NCBI RefSeq assembly: GCF_001665875.1
Contig: NZ_LZTA01000047.1
Coordinates: 1 to 60,258, forward strand
DNA from: Mycobacterium sp. 852002-40037_SCH5390672
Lineage (GTDB): Bacteria > Actinomycetota > Actinomycetes > Mycobacteriales > Mycobacteriaceae
Direction of reading: 5' to 3'
DNA length: 60,258 nucleotides
Each line of letters starts with the position of its first letter. The stretch's first letter is position 1. The position numbers were made by a program, and so were the translations under genes. The notes under the pieces were generated by a model. The model made no database searches. It was not told where the DNA came from and saw only the letters and a program-made list of their open reading frames with translations. Positions 39,522 through 51,349 of the stretch are shown here, one piece after another.

Positions 39522-40331
39522 GTGAGTTTGGTATTGGTAGATCACCCGCGGCCCGGCGTCGCACTGATAACCCTGAATCGGCCCGAGCGGATGAACTCCA
39601 TGGCGTTCGACGTCATGCTTCCGCTGAAAGAGGCTCTGGAGAAGGTCACCTACGACAATTCGGTGCGGGTGGTCGTGCTGACCGGGGCCGGTCGGGGTTT
39701 TTCCTCCGGCGCTGATCACAAGTCCGCGGGCTCGGTGCCCCACGTCGAGGGGCTGACCCGCCCCACCTATGCGCTGCGCTCCATGGAGATCCTCGACGAC
39801 GTCATCCTGGCGCTGCGCCGGTTGCACCAACCGGTGATCGCCGCGGTCAACGGCCCCGCCATCGGCGGCGGGTTGTGCCTGGCCCTGGCCGCCGACATCC
39901 GGGTGGCCTCGACCGGCGCGTACTTCCGCGCCGCCGGCATCAACAACGGGCTGACCGCCAGCGAACTGGGCCTGTCCTATCTGCTGCCGCGGGCCATCGG
40001 ATCGTCACGCGCGTTCGAGATCATGCTGACCGGTCGCGACGTCACCGCGGAGGAGGCCGAGCGCATCGGCCTGGTGTCCTGCCAGGTGCCCGACGAGCAG
40101 CTGCTGGACACCTGCTACGCCATCGCCGCGCGGATGGCGGCCTTCTCGCGGCCGGGCATCGAGTTGACCAAGCGCACGCTGTGGAGTGGACTAGACGCCG
40201 GTAGCCTGGAAGGGCACATGCAAGCCGAAGGCTTGGGACAGCTATTCGTCCGCCTGCTCACCGCCAACTTCGAAGAAGCGGTTGCCGCGCGCGCAGAACG
40301 ACGACCAGCGGTGTTCACCGACGACAAATAG
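39522..40331 (+). CDS. echA12: Enoyl-CoA hydratase/isomerase (EchA12-like)
   Basis: The 269-aa crotonase has LITLNRPERMNSMAFDVM, the oxyanion-hole segments GRGFSSGADHKSAG and AAVNGPAIGGGLCLALAAD, and the C-terminal AAFSRPGIELTKRTLW. The Glu usually found at the hydratase catalytic position cannot be confirmed by eye, so hydratase versus isomerase is open. Start GTG 39522 lies 56 bp after trxA. Position matches Rv1472. Confidence 0.9.
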   Translation: MSLVLVDHPRPGVALITLNRPERMNSMAFDVMLPLKEALEKVTYDNSVRVVVLTGAGRGFSSGADHKSAGSVPHVEGLTRPTYALRSMEILDDVILALRRLHQPVIAAVNGPAIGGGLCLALAADIRVASTGAYFRAAGINNGLTASELGLSYLLPRAIGSSRAFEIMLTGRDVTAEEAERIGLVSCQVPDEQLLDTCYAIAARMAAFSRPGIELTKRTLWSGLDAGSLEGHMQAEGLGQLFVRLLTANFEEAVAARAERRPAVFTDDK

Positions 40332-40357
40332 GCGTCTTTTCAACAAGGAGAGCGATC

Positions 40358-41995
40358 GTGATCACGGCCACGGACCTCGAGGTCCGCGCTGGTGCGCGCA
40401 TCCTGCTCTCACCCGACGGTCCCGACCTGCGCGTGCAGCCCGGCGACCGCATCGGGCTGGTGGGCCGCAACGGCGCCGGTAAGACCACCACCCTGCGCAT
40501 CTTGGCGGGGGAGACCGAACCCTATGCCGGCGCGATCAACCGCGTCGGTGAAATCGGTTATCTGCCACAGGATCCCAAAGAGGGCGACCTCGATGTGCTG
40601 GCCCGCGACAGGGTCCTGTCGGCCCGCGGGCTCGACGTGTTGCTGACCGATCTGGAAAAGCAGCAGGCGTTGATGGCCGAGGTCGCCGACGACGACGCCC
40701 GCGACCGCGCGATCCGCCGGTATGGGCAGCTGGAGGAGCGTTTCGTGGCCCTGGGCGGCTACGGTGCGGAAAGCGAAGCCAGCCGCATCTGCGCCAGTCT
40801 CGGCCTGCCGGAACGGGTGCTGACGCAGAAGCTGCGCACCCTGTCCGGCGGGCAGCGCCGCCGGGTGGAATTGGCCCGCATCCTGTTCGCCGCGTCGGAG
40901 GGCGGCGCCGGAATGTCGGGTTCGTCGACCACGCTGCTGCTCGACGAGCCGACCAACCACCTGGACGCGGACTCGATCGGCTGGCTGCGGGATTTCCTGC
41001 GCGGGCACACCGGCGGGTTGGTGATCATCAGCCACAACGTCGAATTGCTCGCCGACGTCGTGAACCGGGTGTGGTTCCTGGACGCGGTGCGCGGTGAGGT
41101 CGACGTCTACAACATGACCTGGCAGAAGTATCTCGACGCGCGGGCCACCGATGAGCAGCGCCGCCGCCGGGAACGCGCGAACGCCGAACGCAAGGCCGTC
41201 GCGCTGCGCTCACAGGCCGCCAAGCTCGGCGCGAAAGCCACCAAAGCCGTTGCCGCCCAAAACATGTTGCGACGCGCGGACCGGATGATGGCCGCACTCG
41301 ACGACGAGCGGGTGGCGGACAAGGTGGCCCGCATCAAGTTCCCCAATCCTGCCCCGTGTGGGCGCACCCCGCTGGTGGCCACCGGGCTGGGCAAGTCCTA
41401 CGGATCGCTGGAAGTGTTCACCGGTGTCGATCTGGCGATCGACCGCGGCTCGCGGGTGGTGGTGCTGGGCCTCAACGGCGCCGGCAAGACCACCCTGCTG
41501 AGGATTCTGGCCGGCACCGAGGCCCCCGACACCGGAGGTCTCGAGCCGGGGCACGGGTTGCGGATCGGCTACTTCGCCCAGGAACACGACACCCTCGACA
41601 ACGATGCGACCGTGTGGGAGAACATCCGCCACGCCGCACCGGATTCCGGCGAACAGGATCTGCGCGGCCTGCTGGGCGCGTTCATGTTCAGCGGTCCTCA
41701 GCTCGACCAGCCGGCGGGCACGCTCTCCGGCGGTGAGAAGACGCGGCTCGCGCTGGCCGGTTTGGTGGCGTCGACCGCCAACGTGCTGTTGCTCGACGAG
41801 CCGACGAACAACCTCGACCCGGCCTCGCGCGAACAGGTGCTCGACGCGCTGCGCAGTTACCAGGGGGCGGTGGTCTTGGTGACGCACGACCCCGGTGCCG
41901 CCGAGGCCCTCGACCCGCAGCGGGTGGTGCTGTTGCCCGACGGCACCGAGGACTTCTGGTCCGACGAATACCGGGATCTCATCGAGCTCGCCTGA
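40358..41995 (+). CDS. ABC-F family ATPase
   Basis: The 545-aa soluble protein has two ABC domains. The first has Walker A LVGRNGAGKTTT, signature LSGGQRRRVELAR and LLDEPTNHLDADS. The second has LGLNGAGKTTLL, LSGGEKTRLALAG and LLDEPTNNLDPAS. A charged linker lies between them (~residues 240-320, DEQRRRRERANAERKA). No membrane domain is present, so it acts on ribosomes or translation like other ABC-F proteins. Orthologous by position to Rv1473, annotated as macrolide-related. A role in resistance is unproven. Confidence 0.93.
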   Translation: MITATDLEVRAGARILLSPDGPDLRVQPGDRIGLVGRNGAGKTTTLRILAGETEPYAGAINRVGEIGYLPQDPKEGDLDVLARDRVLSARGLDVLLTDLEKQQALMAEVADDDARDRAIRRYGQLEERFVALGGYGAESEASRICASLGLPERVLTQKLRTLSGGQRRRVELARILFAASEGGAGMSGSSTTLLLDEPTNHLDADSIGWLRDFLRGHTGGLVIISHNVELLADVVNRVWFLDAVRGEVDVYNMTWQKYLDARATDEQRRRRERANAERKAVALRSQAAKLGAKATKAVAAQNMLRRADRMMAALDDERVADKVARIKFPNPAPCGRTPLVATGLGKSYGSLEVFTGVDLAIDRGSRVVVLGLNGAGKTTLLRILAGTEAPDTGGLEPGHGLRIGYFAQEHDTLDNDATVWENIRHAAPDSGEQDLRGLLGAFMFSGPQLDQPAGTLSGGEKTRLALAGLVASTANVLLLDEPTNNLDPASREQVLDALRSYQGAVVLVTHDPGAAEALDPQRVVLLPDGTEDFWSDEYRDLIELA

Positions 41996-42088
41996 CTTCG
42001 CTGCAAGCGATTTGACGAAAGCGGCCCGCGGCCGACAGCGGCTTCTTACTCTGGGTGCTTGCGATCGTGTCCCGGCGTCGGAGGAGCC

Positions 42089-42298
42089 ATGAAAAGAACA
42101 CTGCAAAGGTCGGCCAAGGCACGCGACCAGTTGTTGGACGAACTGCGCCACGCCTACGAAGGCGGCGCCAGCATCCGCAGCCTGGTGGCCACGACCGGCA
42201 GGTCGTATGGGTCGATTCACAGCCTGCTGCGGGAGTCGGGTACCACGATGCGCAGCCGCGGCGGCCCCAATCGGACCGCCAAAGCCGCGCGGGCGTAG
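42089..42298 (+). CDS. Small helix-turn-helix protein (Rv1473A-like)
   Basis: The 69-aa protein is basic and contains LLDELRHAYEGGASIRSLVATTGRSYGSIHSLLRESG. This reads as a single HTH in which SIRSLVATTGRSYGSIHSLL is the recognition unit. It matches the small regulator Rv1473A of M. tuberculosis in place and size. ATG 42089 has GGAGGAG upstream. The stop lies inside a hairpin shared with the opposing TetR gene. Target genes unknown. Confidence 0.85.
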   Translation: MKRTLQRSAKARDQLLDELRHAYEGGASIRSLVATTGRSYGSIHSLLRESGTTMRSRGGPNRTAKAARA

Positions 42299-42341
42299 CG
42301 TCACTGCGAAATCACGTCCCCTTGTTCGCAGTGACGTTACG
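42294..42341. terminator. 17-bp hairpin between convergent genes
   Basis: 42294-42310 (CGTAGCGTCACTGCGAA) and 42325-42341 are inverted with 16 of 17 matches around a 14-base loop. It contains the stop codons of both the HTH gene (42298) and the tetR gene (42337). It resembles the hairpin at 52368-52427, sharing CACTGCGAA near its core, so it may belong to a repeat family used as a bidirectional terminator. Confidence 0.7.
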
Positions 42342-42918
42342 ATCGCTTCTCAGAATCGTTGCGGCGCACCGAGTTTTCCACCAGGTCAAGGACCGCGGAT
42401 AGGCGCTGCGGATCCTCGCCCGATGCCGACCGCGCCACCAGGCCGTCGAGCACCAATTCCAGATAGCACTGCAGTACATCCCCGGGCACGTCGTCGCGCA
42501 CTCGGTGTGCCTCCTTCTGCCGGCGCAGCCGGTCGGTGGTCGCGGCCGCCAGCTCGGCGGAACGCTCCGCCCATCCCCGGCTGAACGCGGGATCGTTGCG
42601 CAGCTTGCGCGCGATCTCCAATCTGGTGGCCAGCCAGTCGAATTGGTCCGGCGCGGCCAGCATGTCACGCATCACCTGGATCAGTCCCTCGCGGGAAGCC
42701 ACGTCGGCCATCCGCTCGGCGTCCTCGTGGGCGAGGGCGAAAAACAGCGCGTCCTTGTCCCGGTAGTGGTGGAAGATCGCGCCGCGCGACATCCCGATCG
42801 CCTTTTCCAACCGGCGCACCGTGGCTTTGTCGTAACCGTATTCGGCAAAGCAACGGCGGGCGCCGTCGAGGATCTGGCGGCGGCGCGCCGCCAGATGGTC
42901 CTCGCTGACCTTTGGCAT
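42337..42918 (-). CDS. TetR-family regulator next to aconitase (AcnR-like)
   Basis: The 193-aa protein has an N-terminal HTH, FAEYGYDKATVRRLEKAIGMSRGAIFHHYRDKDALF (~20-60). It lies 21 bp after acn on the same strand. In Corynebacterium the equivalent neighbour AcnR represses acn, so the same feedback is likely here. Equivalent to Rv1474c. The effector is not visible from sequence. Confidence 0.9.
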   Translation of the reverse strand: MPKVSEDHLAARRRQILDGARRCFAEYGYDKATVRRLEKAIGMSRGAIFHHYRDKDALFFALAHEDAERMADVASREGLIQVMRDMLAAPDQFDWLATRLEIARKLRNDPAFSRGWAERSAELAAATTDRLRRQKEAHRVRDDVPGDVLQCYLELVLDGLVARSASGEDPQRLSAVLDLVENSVRRNDSEKRS

Positions 42919-42939
42919 GGGTGATCGGATCGGTTCGGG

Positions 42940-45783
<2,844 letters not shown>

Positions 45784-46026
45784 TTCAACTCCCAGAGTCT
45801 TTAGTTCTCCCACCGCGACGGGCCGTGTCGGCGGTGCGGTGCCAACTTTAACAGTACGCTTGTCCTGCATTACGAAGGCACTCCTGATTTCAGTCTTGTC
45901 GCCGCGGCCGCCGCTTTAAACCCCACTGGCGCACCAATCCGCGTCGAGACACAACGCACGGCCAGGCGGCGCCGCCATGACCGAGCGCTGCGCGCGGGCC
46001 GATCGCGTACGGTGCCTCTAGCACCA

Positions 46027-46057
46027 CCGCAGGAGGGACGCGCCGCCGCAGGAGGGA
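46027..46057 (+). promoter_or_regulatory. Duplicated ribosome-binding site before the Rv1476-like gene
   Basis: CCGCAGGAGGGA occurs twice, at 46027-46038 and 46046-46057. The second copy places GGAGGG five bases before the ATG at 46062. The first is 19 bp upstream with no start codon at suitable spacing. It may be a short tandem duplication or a standby ribosome site. Confidence 0.6.
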
Positions 46058-46061
46058 AACA

Positions 46062-46637
46062 ATGACCGGGCAAGATTCTTTCGTCGGACCGCTGCCACAA
46101 ACGGTTCCTTTTCTGCCCGCCTACATTCCGGTCGACGTCGACATGACCGTGGTGAAGGCTCAGGTCGCCGCCACCGGAGTCAGCGCCCCGCCGGACGCGA
46201 TGCCGGGACTGCTCGACGTGGTCAACCAGGCGCACGCCGAGGGCATCAACCTCAAGATCGTGCTGCTCGACCACAACCCGCCGAACGACACCCCGCTGCG
46301 CGACATCTCGACGGTGGTCGGTGCGGACTATCACGACGCGACGGTTCTGACGCTCAGCCCGAGCTACGTCGGGTCGTACAGCACGCAATTCCCCCGCGTC
46401 ACGCTCGAGGCCGGCGAGGACATCGCCAAGACGGGCAACCCCGTGGTCTCCGCACAGCATTTCTTGCATGAGTTGGACACGCCCGAGTTTCCGTGGACCG
46501 GCCTGACGATTTTCCTGTTGATCGCGGTCTTCGCCGCGGCCGTCGGCACCCGCTGGTTGCAGTTGCGTAGTAAGCCCTCAGCAACATCGGATGACAGCGC
46601 AACGACCCCCGCCGGCGACTCCAATACCGCCGTCTAA
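46062..46637 (+). CDS. Conserved membrane protein (Rv1476-like)
   Basis: The 191-aa protein has an N-terminal extracytoplasmic or cytosolic domain (~1-145) with VDVDMTVVKAQVAATGV and NLKIVLLDHNPPNDTPLRDISTVVG. One C-terminal TM helix (~148-167, LTIFLLIAVFAAAVGT) is followed by a short charged tail. It precedes ripA as Rv1476 does in M. tuberculosis and likely belongs to the same cell-wall cluster. Molecular role unknown. Confidence 0.85.
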   Translation: MTGQDSFVGPLPQTVPFLPAYIPVDVDMTVVKAQVAATGVSAPPDAMPGLLDVVNQAHAEGINLKIVLLDHNPPNDTPLRDISTVVGADYHDATVLTLSPSYVGSYSTQFPRVTLEAGEDIAKTGNPVVSAQHFLHELDTPEFPWTGLTIFLLIAVFAAAVGTRWLQLRSKPSATSDDSATTPAGDSNTAV

Positions 46638-46674
46638 CCACGGGCATTCGTTCCTTCGGGTTCCACCGGGGAAC

Positions 46675-46720
46675 GGTCACGACCTCTCGCGGCAAACCGG
46701 CCAGGTCACCGTTCGGTCAC
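46675..46720 (+). promoter_or_regulatory. Three GGTCAC boxes upstream of ripA (MtrA-like)
   Basis: GGTCAC occurs at 46675, 46704 and 46715. The last two form the direct repeat GGTCACCGTTCGGTCACA with an 11-bp period, one helical turn. MtrA of M. tuberculosis is reported to bind loosely conserved GTCAC direct repeats and to act on ripA, so control by MtrAB is plausible here. Binding is inferred. Confidence 0.55.
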
Positions 46721-46755
46721 ATTAAACGCACGTAGAGAGTGCGATTTCGGTGGAG

Positions 46756-46793
46756 CGTTTGCACGCCCACACGTGTGACGTACGGTGCAAACG
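46756..46793. promoter_or_regulatory. Nested dyad upstream of ripA
   Basis: CGTTTGCAC (46756-46764) and GTGCAAACG (46785-46793) are perfect inverted 9-mers. They enclose the perfect 10-bp palindrome CACACGTGTG (46768-46777). It lies 84-121 bp before the ripA ATG. It could be an operator or a hairpin in the 5' leader; no known riboswitch consensus was recognised. Confidence 0.5.
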
Positions 46794-46876
46794 ATGCTGG
46801 TGTTGTCTTTGGCGCCTTTCGGGCTATCTGTGGCTGGCGCCACCCGTCGTGTTGAGCCGTAGGAGACCTGAGTCGA

Positions 46877-48325
46877 ATGAGACGCACACGCTGGGGGTCT
46901 TCTGCGCGACCGGTCGCAAGGCTGGTGCGGCCCGTCATCCCATCCGTTTTGAGCCTCGCCTTTCTGATAGCAACCCCCGGCCTCGCGGAGGCCGATCCCA
47001 CCGCCGACAACCTGGCCGCACTCATCGCCAACGTCGCCAAGGCCAACCAGCGGCTGCAGAACCTGAGCGCCGAAATCCAGACCGAGCAAGAAAGCGTCAA
47101 CAAGGCCCTGGTCGACGTGGAGACCGCACGGGACAACGCGGCCACCGCCCAACACGATCTGGACGCCAGCCAGCAGGCGGTCAAAGACGCCAACATCGCC
47201 ATCGCCGGGGCGCAGCACCGCTTCGACACATTCGCCGCGGCCACATACATGAATGGGCCGTCGAACAGCTACCTGACGGCGAGCAGCCCCGACGACATCA
47301 TCGCCACCGAGGCCGCCGCCAAGAACCTGACCACGAGTTCGCAGACCGTGATGGCCAAGCTGCAGCAGGCCCGCACCGAGCAGGTGAACAAGGAATCGGC
47401 GGCGCGGCTGGCCAAGCAGAACGCCGACAAGGCCGCCGCCGACGCCAAGTCCAGCCAGGACACCGCCGTGGCGGCGCTGACCAACTCCAAGCAGAAGTTC
47501 GATCAGCAACGCGAAGACATCATTCGCCTTGCCACCGAACGGGACCAGGCTCAGGTCAAGCTCGAGGCGGCCAAGCGCGAAGCCGCGCGCCAATGGTCCA
47601 CGGGTGCGGGTGGGTCCGGAGCATCGGCGTCGGGTGATCGGTGGGAGACCGGATCGCCGGGCGCCCCGGTCCCGTCGGCCGGGGGGCGGCAATGGGACGG
47701 CGCCTGGGACCCCACGTTGCCGATGATCCCCAGCGCCAACGTTCCCGGCGACCCGATCGCGGTGATCAACCAGGTGCTGGGCATCTCGGCCACCTCGACC
47801 CAGGTGACCGCCGGCCTGGGCCGCAACTTCCTACAGCAGATGGGGATCCTCAAGCCCGACGACACCGGCATCACCAACGCGGGCTCCGGCGGGGTCGGGG
47901 GACGGATTCCCCGGGTCTACGGGCGCCAAGCCACCGAGTACGTGATCCGGCGCGGCATGTCGCAGATCGGTGTGCCCTACTCCTGGGGTGGCGGCAACGC
48001 GGCCGGGCCGAGTAAGGGAATCGACTCCGGGGCCGGCATCACCGGCTTCGACTGTTCGGGTCTGGTCCTGTATTCGTTCGCCGGGGTCGGCATCAAGCTG
48101 CCGCACTACTCGGGTTCGCAGTACAACCTGGGTCGCAAGATCCCGTCCTCCCAGATGCGGCGCGGCGACGTCATCTTCTACGGCCCGGGCGGCAGCCAGC
48201 ACGTGACGATCTACCTCGGCGACGGCCAGATGCTCGAGGCTCCCGACATCGGGTTGAAGGTTCGCGTCGCCCCGGTACGAACCAGCGGCATGACGCCCTA
48301 CGTGATCCGGTACATCGAATGGTGA
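46877..48325 (+). CDS. ripA: RipA, peptidoglycan endopeptidase
   Basis: RipA cleaves between D-Glu and mDAP in stem peptides for daughter-cell separation. The 482-aa protein has a signal peptide (~1-37, ending near GLAEA). A long helical domain that keeps the zymogen inactive follows (~40-240, ANVAKANQRLQNLSAE ... ERDQAQVKLEAAKRE). A Gly/Ser/Pro linker leads to a C-terminal NlpC/P60 domain with the Cys in GFDCSGLVLYSF and the His in GSQHVTIYLG. The start is ATG 46877. It is slightly longer than M. tuberculosis RipA (472 aa). Confidence 0.95.
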   Translation: MRRTRWGSSARPVARLVRPVIPSVLSLAFLIATPGLAEADPTADNLAALIANVAKANQRLQNLSAEIQTEQESVNKALVDVETARDNAATAQHDLDASQQAVKDANIAIAGAQHRFDTFAAATYMNGPSNSYLTASSPDDIIATEAAAKNLTTSSQTVMAKLQQARTEQVNKESAARLAKQNADKAAADAKSSQDTAVAALTNSKQKFDQQREDIIRLATERDQAQVKLEAAKREAARQWSTGAGGSGASASGDRWETGSPGAPVPSAGGRQWDGAWDPTLPMIPSANVPGDPIAVINQVLGISATSTQVTAGLGRNFLQQMGILKPDDTGITNAGSGGVGGRIPRVYGRQATEYVIRRGMSQIGVPYSWGGGNAAGPSKGIDSGAGITGFDCSGLVLYSFAGVGIKLPHYSGSQYNLGRKIPSSQMRRGDVIFYGPGGSQHVTIYLGDGQMLEAPDIGLKVRVAPVRTSGMTPYVIRYIEW

Positions 48326-48350
48326 TCGAGTGAGTACTGAACGGACAGCC

Positions 48351-49085
48351 ATGCGCCGCAATCGGTTTCGCCTCATCAACCTCGCCTGGATCACCGCTGT
48401 GGTGTCCGGGCTGATGTTTTCTGTGGCCGCGCCGGCTCCCCTTGCCGGGGCCGACCCCGGCCAGTGGGACCCCACCCTGCCGGCCCAGATCAGTGCCGGC
48501 GCCCCGGGAGACCCGCTCGCCGTCGCCAACGCCTCGCTGCAGGCCACCGCCCAGGCCACCCAGACCACGATGGACCTGGGCAAGCAATTCTTGAGCGGGC
48601 TCGGGATCAACCTCGGTGGCGATCCTCCCGCCGCGGCGAGCTCTCCTAGCAACCCCGGCGGCAAGATTCCGCGGGCAAACGGCCGGCAGGCCATCGAGTA
48701 CGTGATTCGCCGGATGGGCTCCCAGATGGGAGTGCCTTATTCGTGGGGCGGCGGCTCGCTGGACGGCCCCAGCAAGGGCGTCGGCGACGGCGCCAACATC
48801 AACGGCTTCGACTGCTCGGGCCTGATGCGCTACGGCTTCGCCGGGGTCGGCGTGCTGATCCCGCGGTTCTCCGGTGACCAATACAACGCCGGGCGCCACA
48901 TCCCGCCGGATCAGGCCAGGCGCGGCGACCTGATCTTCTACGGCCCGGGCGGTAGCCAGCACGTCACCATGTACCTGGGCAACGGCCAGATGCTGGAGGC
49001 ATCGGGCAGCGCCGCCAAGGTGACGGTCAGCCCGGTTCGAAAGCCCGGCATGACGCCGTTCCTGACCAGGATCATCGAGTACTGA
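48351..49085 (+). CDS. ripB: RipB, NlpC/P60 peptidoglycan endopeptidase
   Basis: RipB has the RipA catalytic core without the helical domain. The 244-aa protein has a signal peptide (~1-30, ending APLAGA). A short linker with QWDPTLPAQISAGAPGDPLAVANASL precedes an NlpC/P60 domain with GFDCSGLMRYGF and GSQHVTMYLG. ATG 48351 gives MRRNRFRLINLAWITA, like the M. tuberculosis start; a GTG at 48330 could add seven residues. It lies 25 bp after ripA, likely one transcript. Confidence 0.94.
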   Translation: MRRNRFRLINLAWITAVVSGLMFSVAAPAPLAGADPGQWDPTLPAQISAGAPGDPLAVANASLQATAQATQTTMDLGKQFLSGLGINLGGDPPAAASSPSNPGGKIPRANGRQAIEYVIRRMGSQMGVPYSWGGGSLDGPSKGVGDGANINGFDCSGLMRYGFAGVGVLIPRFSGDQYNAGRHIPPDQARRGDLIFYGPGGSQHVTMYLGNGQMLEASGSAAKVTVSPVRKPGMTPFLTRIIEY

Positions 49086-49256
49086 CTCCGGGTGCGTCCG
49101 GACGGTCGGGCCCCCACGGCGGGTGCACCAGCGTCGACGTAATTCGGCGGGCCTGGAATAGTTGGACGCGGGCGCGTCGCTGGCCCACGACATCGGTCGT
49201 GTCAGCAGTCGTGTCCGATTGAGCTTTGTCCGTTGAGCGGTGGAAGGTAGCAGTTC

Positions 49257-50387
49257 ATGACAGCAGTAGGTGGGCCGCCGCCAGGCGCCAGCGGTTACTC
49301 CGGCCCGGGCGGCCAATCCGGCCCGGCTCACGAAGCGCCGGCCGGCGGCGGTAATGGACTGGCCGCCGAGGTTCAGACCCTGGAACGGGCCATCTTCGAG
49401 GTCAAGCGGATCATCGTCGGCCAGGACCAGCTCGTGGAGCGCATGCTGGTCGGCCTGCTGTCCAAGGGACACGTGCTGCTCGAGGGTGTGCCCGGTGTGG
49501 CCAAGACGCTGGCCGTCGAGACGTTCGCCAAGGTGGTCGGCGGGACGTTCGCGCGTATCCAGTTCACCCCCGACCTGGTGCCCACCGACATCATCGGTAC
49601 CCGCATCTACCGCCAGGGCAAGGAAGAGTTCGACACCGAGCTCGGCCCGGTGGTCGCCAATTTCCTGCTCGCTGACGAGATCAACCGTGCGCCGGCCAAG
49701 GTGCAGTCGGCGCTGCTGGAGGTCATGCAGGAACGCCAGGTCTCGATCGGCGGCAAGAGGTTCCCGCTGCCCAACCCGTTCCTGGTGATGGCGACGCAGA
49801 ACCCGATCGAGCACGAGGGTGTGTACCCGCTGCCCGAAGCCCAGCGCGACCGCTTCCTGTTCAAGATCAACGTCGGCTACCCGTCACCGGAGGAGGAGCG
49901 GGAGATCATCTACCGGATGGGCGTGCGCCCGCCGGAGCCCAAGCAGATCCTGAACACCGGCGACCTGCTGCGGCTGCAGGACATCGCGGCCAACGGCTTC
50001 GTCCACCACGCTCTGGTCGACTACGTGGTGCGCGTGGTGACCGCCACCCGCCATCCCGAGCAGCTCGGCATGAACGACGTCAAGACGTGGATCTCGTTCG
50101 GGGCCTCGCCGCGCGCGTCGCTGGGCATCATCGCCGCGTCCCGGTCGCTGGCGCTGGTCCGCGGCCGTGACTATGTGATCCCGCAAGACGTCGTGGACGT
50201 CATCCCCGACGTGCTGCGCCACCGGCTGGTGCTCACCTACGACGCCCTGGCCGACGAGATCTCGCCGGAAATCGTCATCAACCGGGTGCTGCAGACGGTG
50301 GCCCTGCCTCAGGTGAATGCCGTTCCGCAGCAAGGTCATTCGGTGCCCCCGGTGATGCAGCCCGCCGGCGCGGCCAGCGGTCGGTGA
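49257..50387 (+). CDS. moxR1: MoxR1, AAA+ ATPase
   Basis: MoxR ATPases act as chaperones, typically with VWA-domain partners. The 376-aa protein has Walker A EGVPGVAKT (~residue 85), Walker B LLADEINRAPAKVQSALLEVM, sensor 1 MATQNPIEHEG, and the arginine finger region AQRDRFLFK. The Gly/Pro-rich N-terminus (~1-40) is low complexity. The 171 bp before it contain no obvious terminator. It overlaps the DUF58 gene by four bases, forming a MoxR-DUF58-VWA set. Confidence 0.94.
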   Translation: MTAVGGPPPGASGYSGPGGQSGPAHEAPAGGGNGLAAEVQTLERAIFEVKRIIVGQDQLVERMLVGLLSKGHVLLEGVPGVAKTLAVETFAKVVGGTFARIQFTPDLVPTDIIGTRIYRQGKEEFDTELGPVVANFLLADEINRAPAKVQSALLEVMQERQVSIGGKRFPLPNPFLVMATQNPIEHEGVYPLPEAQRDRFLFKINVGYPSPEEEREIIYRMGVRPPEPKQILNTGDLLRLQDIAANGFVHHALVDYVVRVVTATRHPEQLGMNDVKTWISFGASPRASLGIIAASRSLALVRGRDYVIPQDVVDVIPDVLRHRLVLTYDALADEISPEIVINRVLQTVALPQVNAVPQQGHSVPPVMQPAGAASGR

Positions 50388-51349
50388 CCGACACAAACCC
50401 CGCCGGGCGGCGCGCGGCTTCTGTTCATCCGCCATCGATGCAGCGGGGTCAGATCGATGACCCGAAGCTGTCGGCGGCGCTGCGCACCCTCGAGCTCACC
50501 GTCAAACGCAAGCTCGACGGTGTCCTGCACGGCGATCACCTCGGCCTGATTCCGGGGCCGGGCTCAGAGCCGGGGGAGTCGCGCGAATATCAGCCCGGCG
50601 ACGACGTCCGTCGGATGGACTGGGCCGTCACCGCGCGCACCACGCACCCGCACGTGCGGCAGATGATCGCCGACCGCGAGCTGGAAACCTGGCTGGTGGT
50701 CGACATGTCGGCCAGCCTGGACTTCGGGACCGTGGGCTGCGAGAAACGGGACCTGGCGGTGGCGGCCGCGGCCGCGATCACCTTCCTCAACAGCGGGGGC
50801 GGCAACCGGCTGGGGGCGGTCGTCTCCACCGGCGCCAACATCACGCGAGTGCCGGCCCGCTCCGGGCGTCAGCACGAGCAGACGCTGTTGCGCACCATCG
50901 CCACCACGCCCCGCGCCCCGGTCGGGGTGCGCGGTGATCTGGCCACGGCGATCGACGCCCTGCGCCGGCCGGAACGCCGCCGCGGCATGGCGGTGATCAT
51001 CAGCGACTTCCTGGGGCCGATCAACTGGATGCGTCCGCTGCGGGCGGTCGCCGCCCGGCACGAGGTGCTGGCCATCGAGGTGCTCGACCCGCGCGACGTG
51101 GAGCTGCCCGATATCGGCGACGTGGTGCTGCAGGACGCCGAGTCCGGCGTCACCCGCGAGTTCACCATCGACGCCCAGCTGCGTGACGATTTCGCCAAGG
51201 CCGCCGCGGCGCACCGCGCCGATGTGGCGCGCACCATCCGCAGCTGCGGGGCCCCGATACTGACGCTGCGCACCGACCGTGACTGGATCGCCGACATCGT
51301 GCGGTTTGTGGAATCCCGTCGGCGCGGTGCATTGGCAGGGCGGCAGTGA
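50384..51349 (+). CDS. DUF58 protein (Rv1480-like)
   Basis: The 321-aa cytosolic protein has the DUF58 signature [27 protein letters not shown] (~residues 65-95). A degraded VWA-like fold follows, with [15 protein letters not shown] and [11 protein letters not shown]. Such proteins are partners of MoxR ATPases. Both ends overlap neighbours by four bases (GTGA), so the three genes are coupled. Equivalent to Rv1480. Substrate unknown. Confidence 0.9.
   Translation: MTDTNPAGRRAASVHPPSMQRGQIDDPKLSAALRTLELTVKRKLDGVLHGDHLGLIPGPGSEPGESREYQPGDDVRRMDWAVTARTTHPHVRQMIADRELETWLVVDMSASLDFGTVGCEKRDLAVAAAAAITFLNSGGGNRLGAVVSTGANITRVPARSGRQHEQTLLRTIATTPRAPVGVRGDLATAIDALRRPERRRGMAVIISDFLGPINWMRPLRAVAARHEVLAIEVLDPRDVELPDIGDVVLQDAESGVTREFTIDAQLRDDFAKAAAAHRADVARTIRSCGAPILTLRTDRDWIADIVRFVESRRRGALAGRQ

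Noticed and set aside
45784..45870. 29-residue N-terminal extension of aconitase from ATG 45870
   Set aside because: Not aligned to known Acn; a better ribosome site precedes GTG 45783.
46638..46876. c-di-AMP (ydaO-type) riboswitch before ripA
   Set aside because: Considered because such switches control cell-wall hydrolases in actinobacteria, but no matching conserved core was seen.
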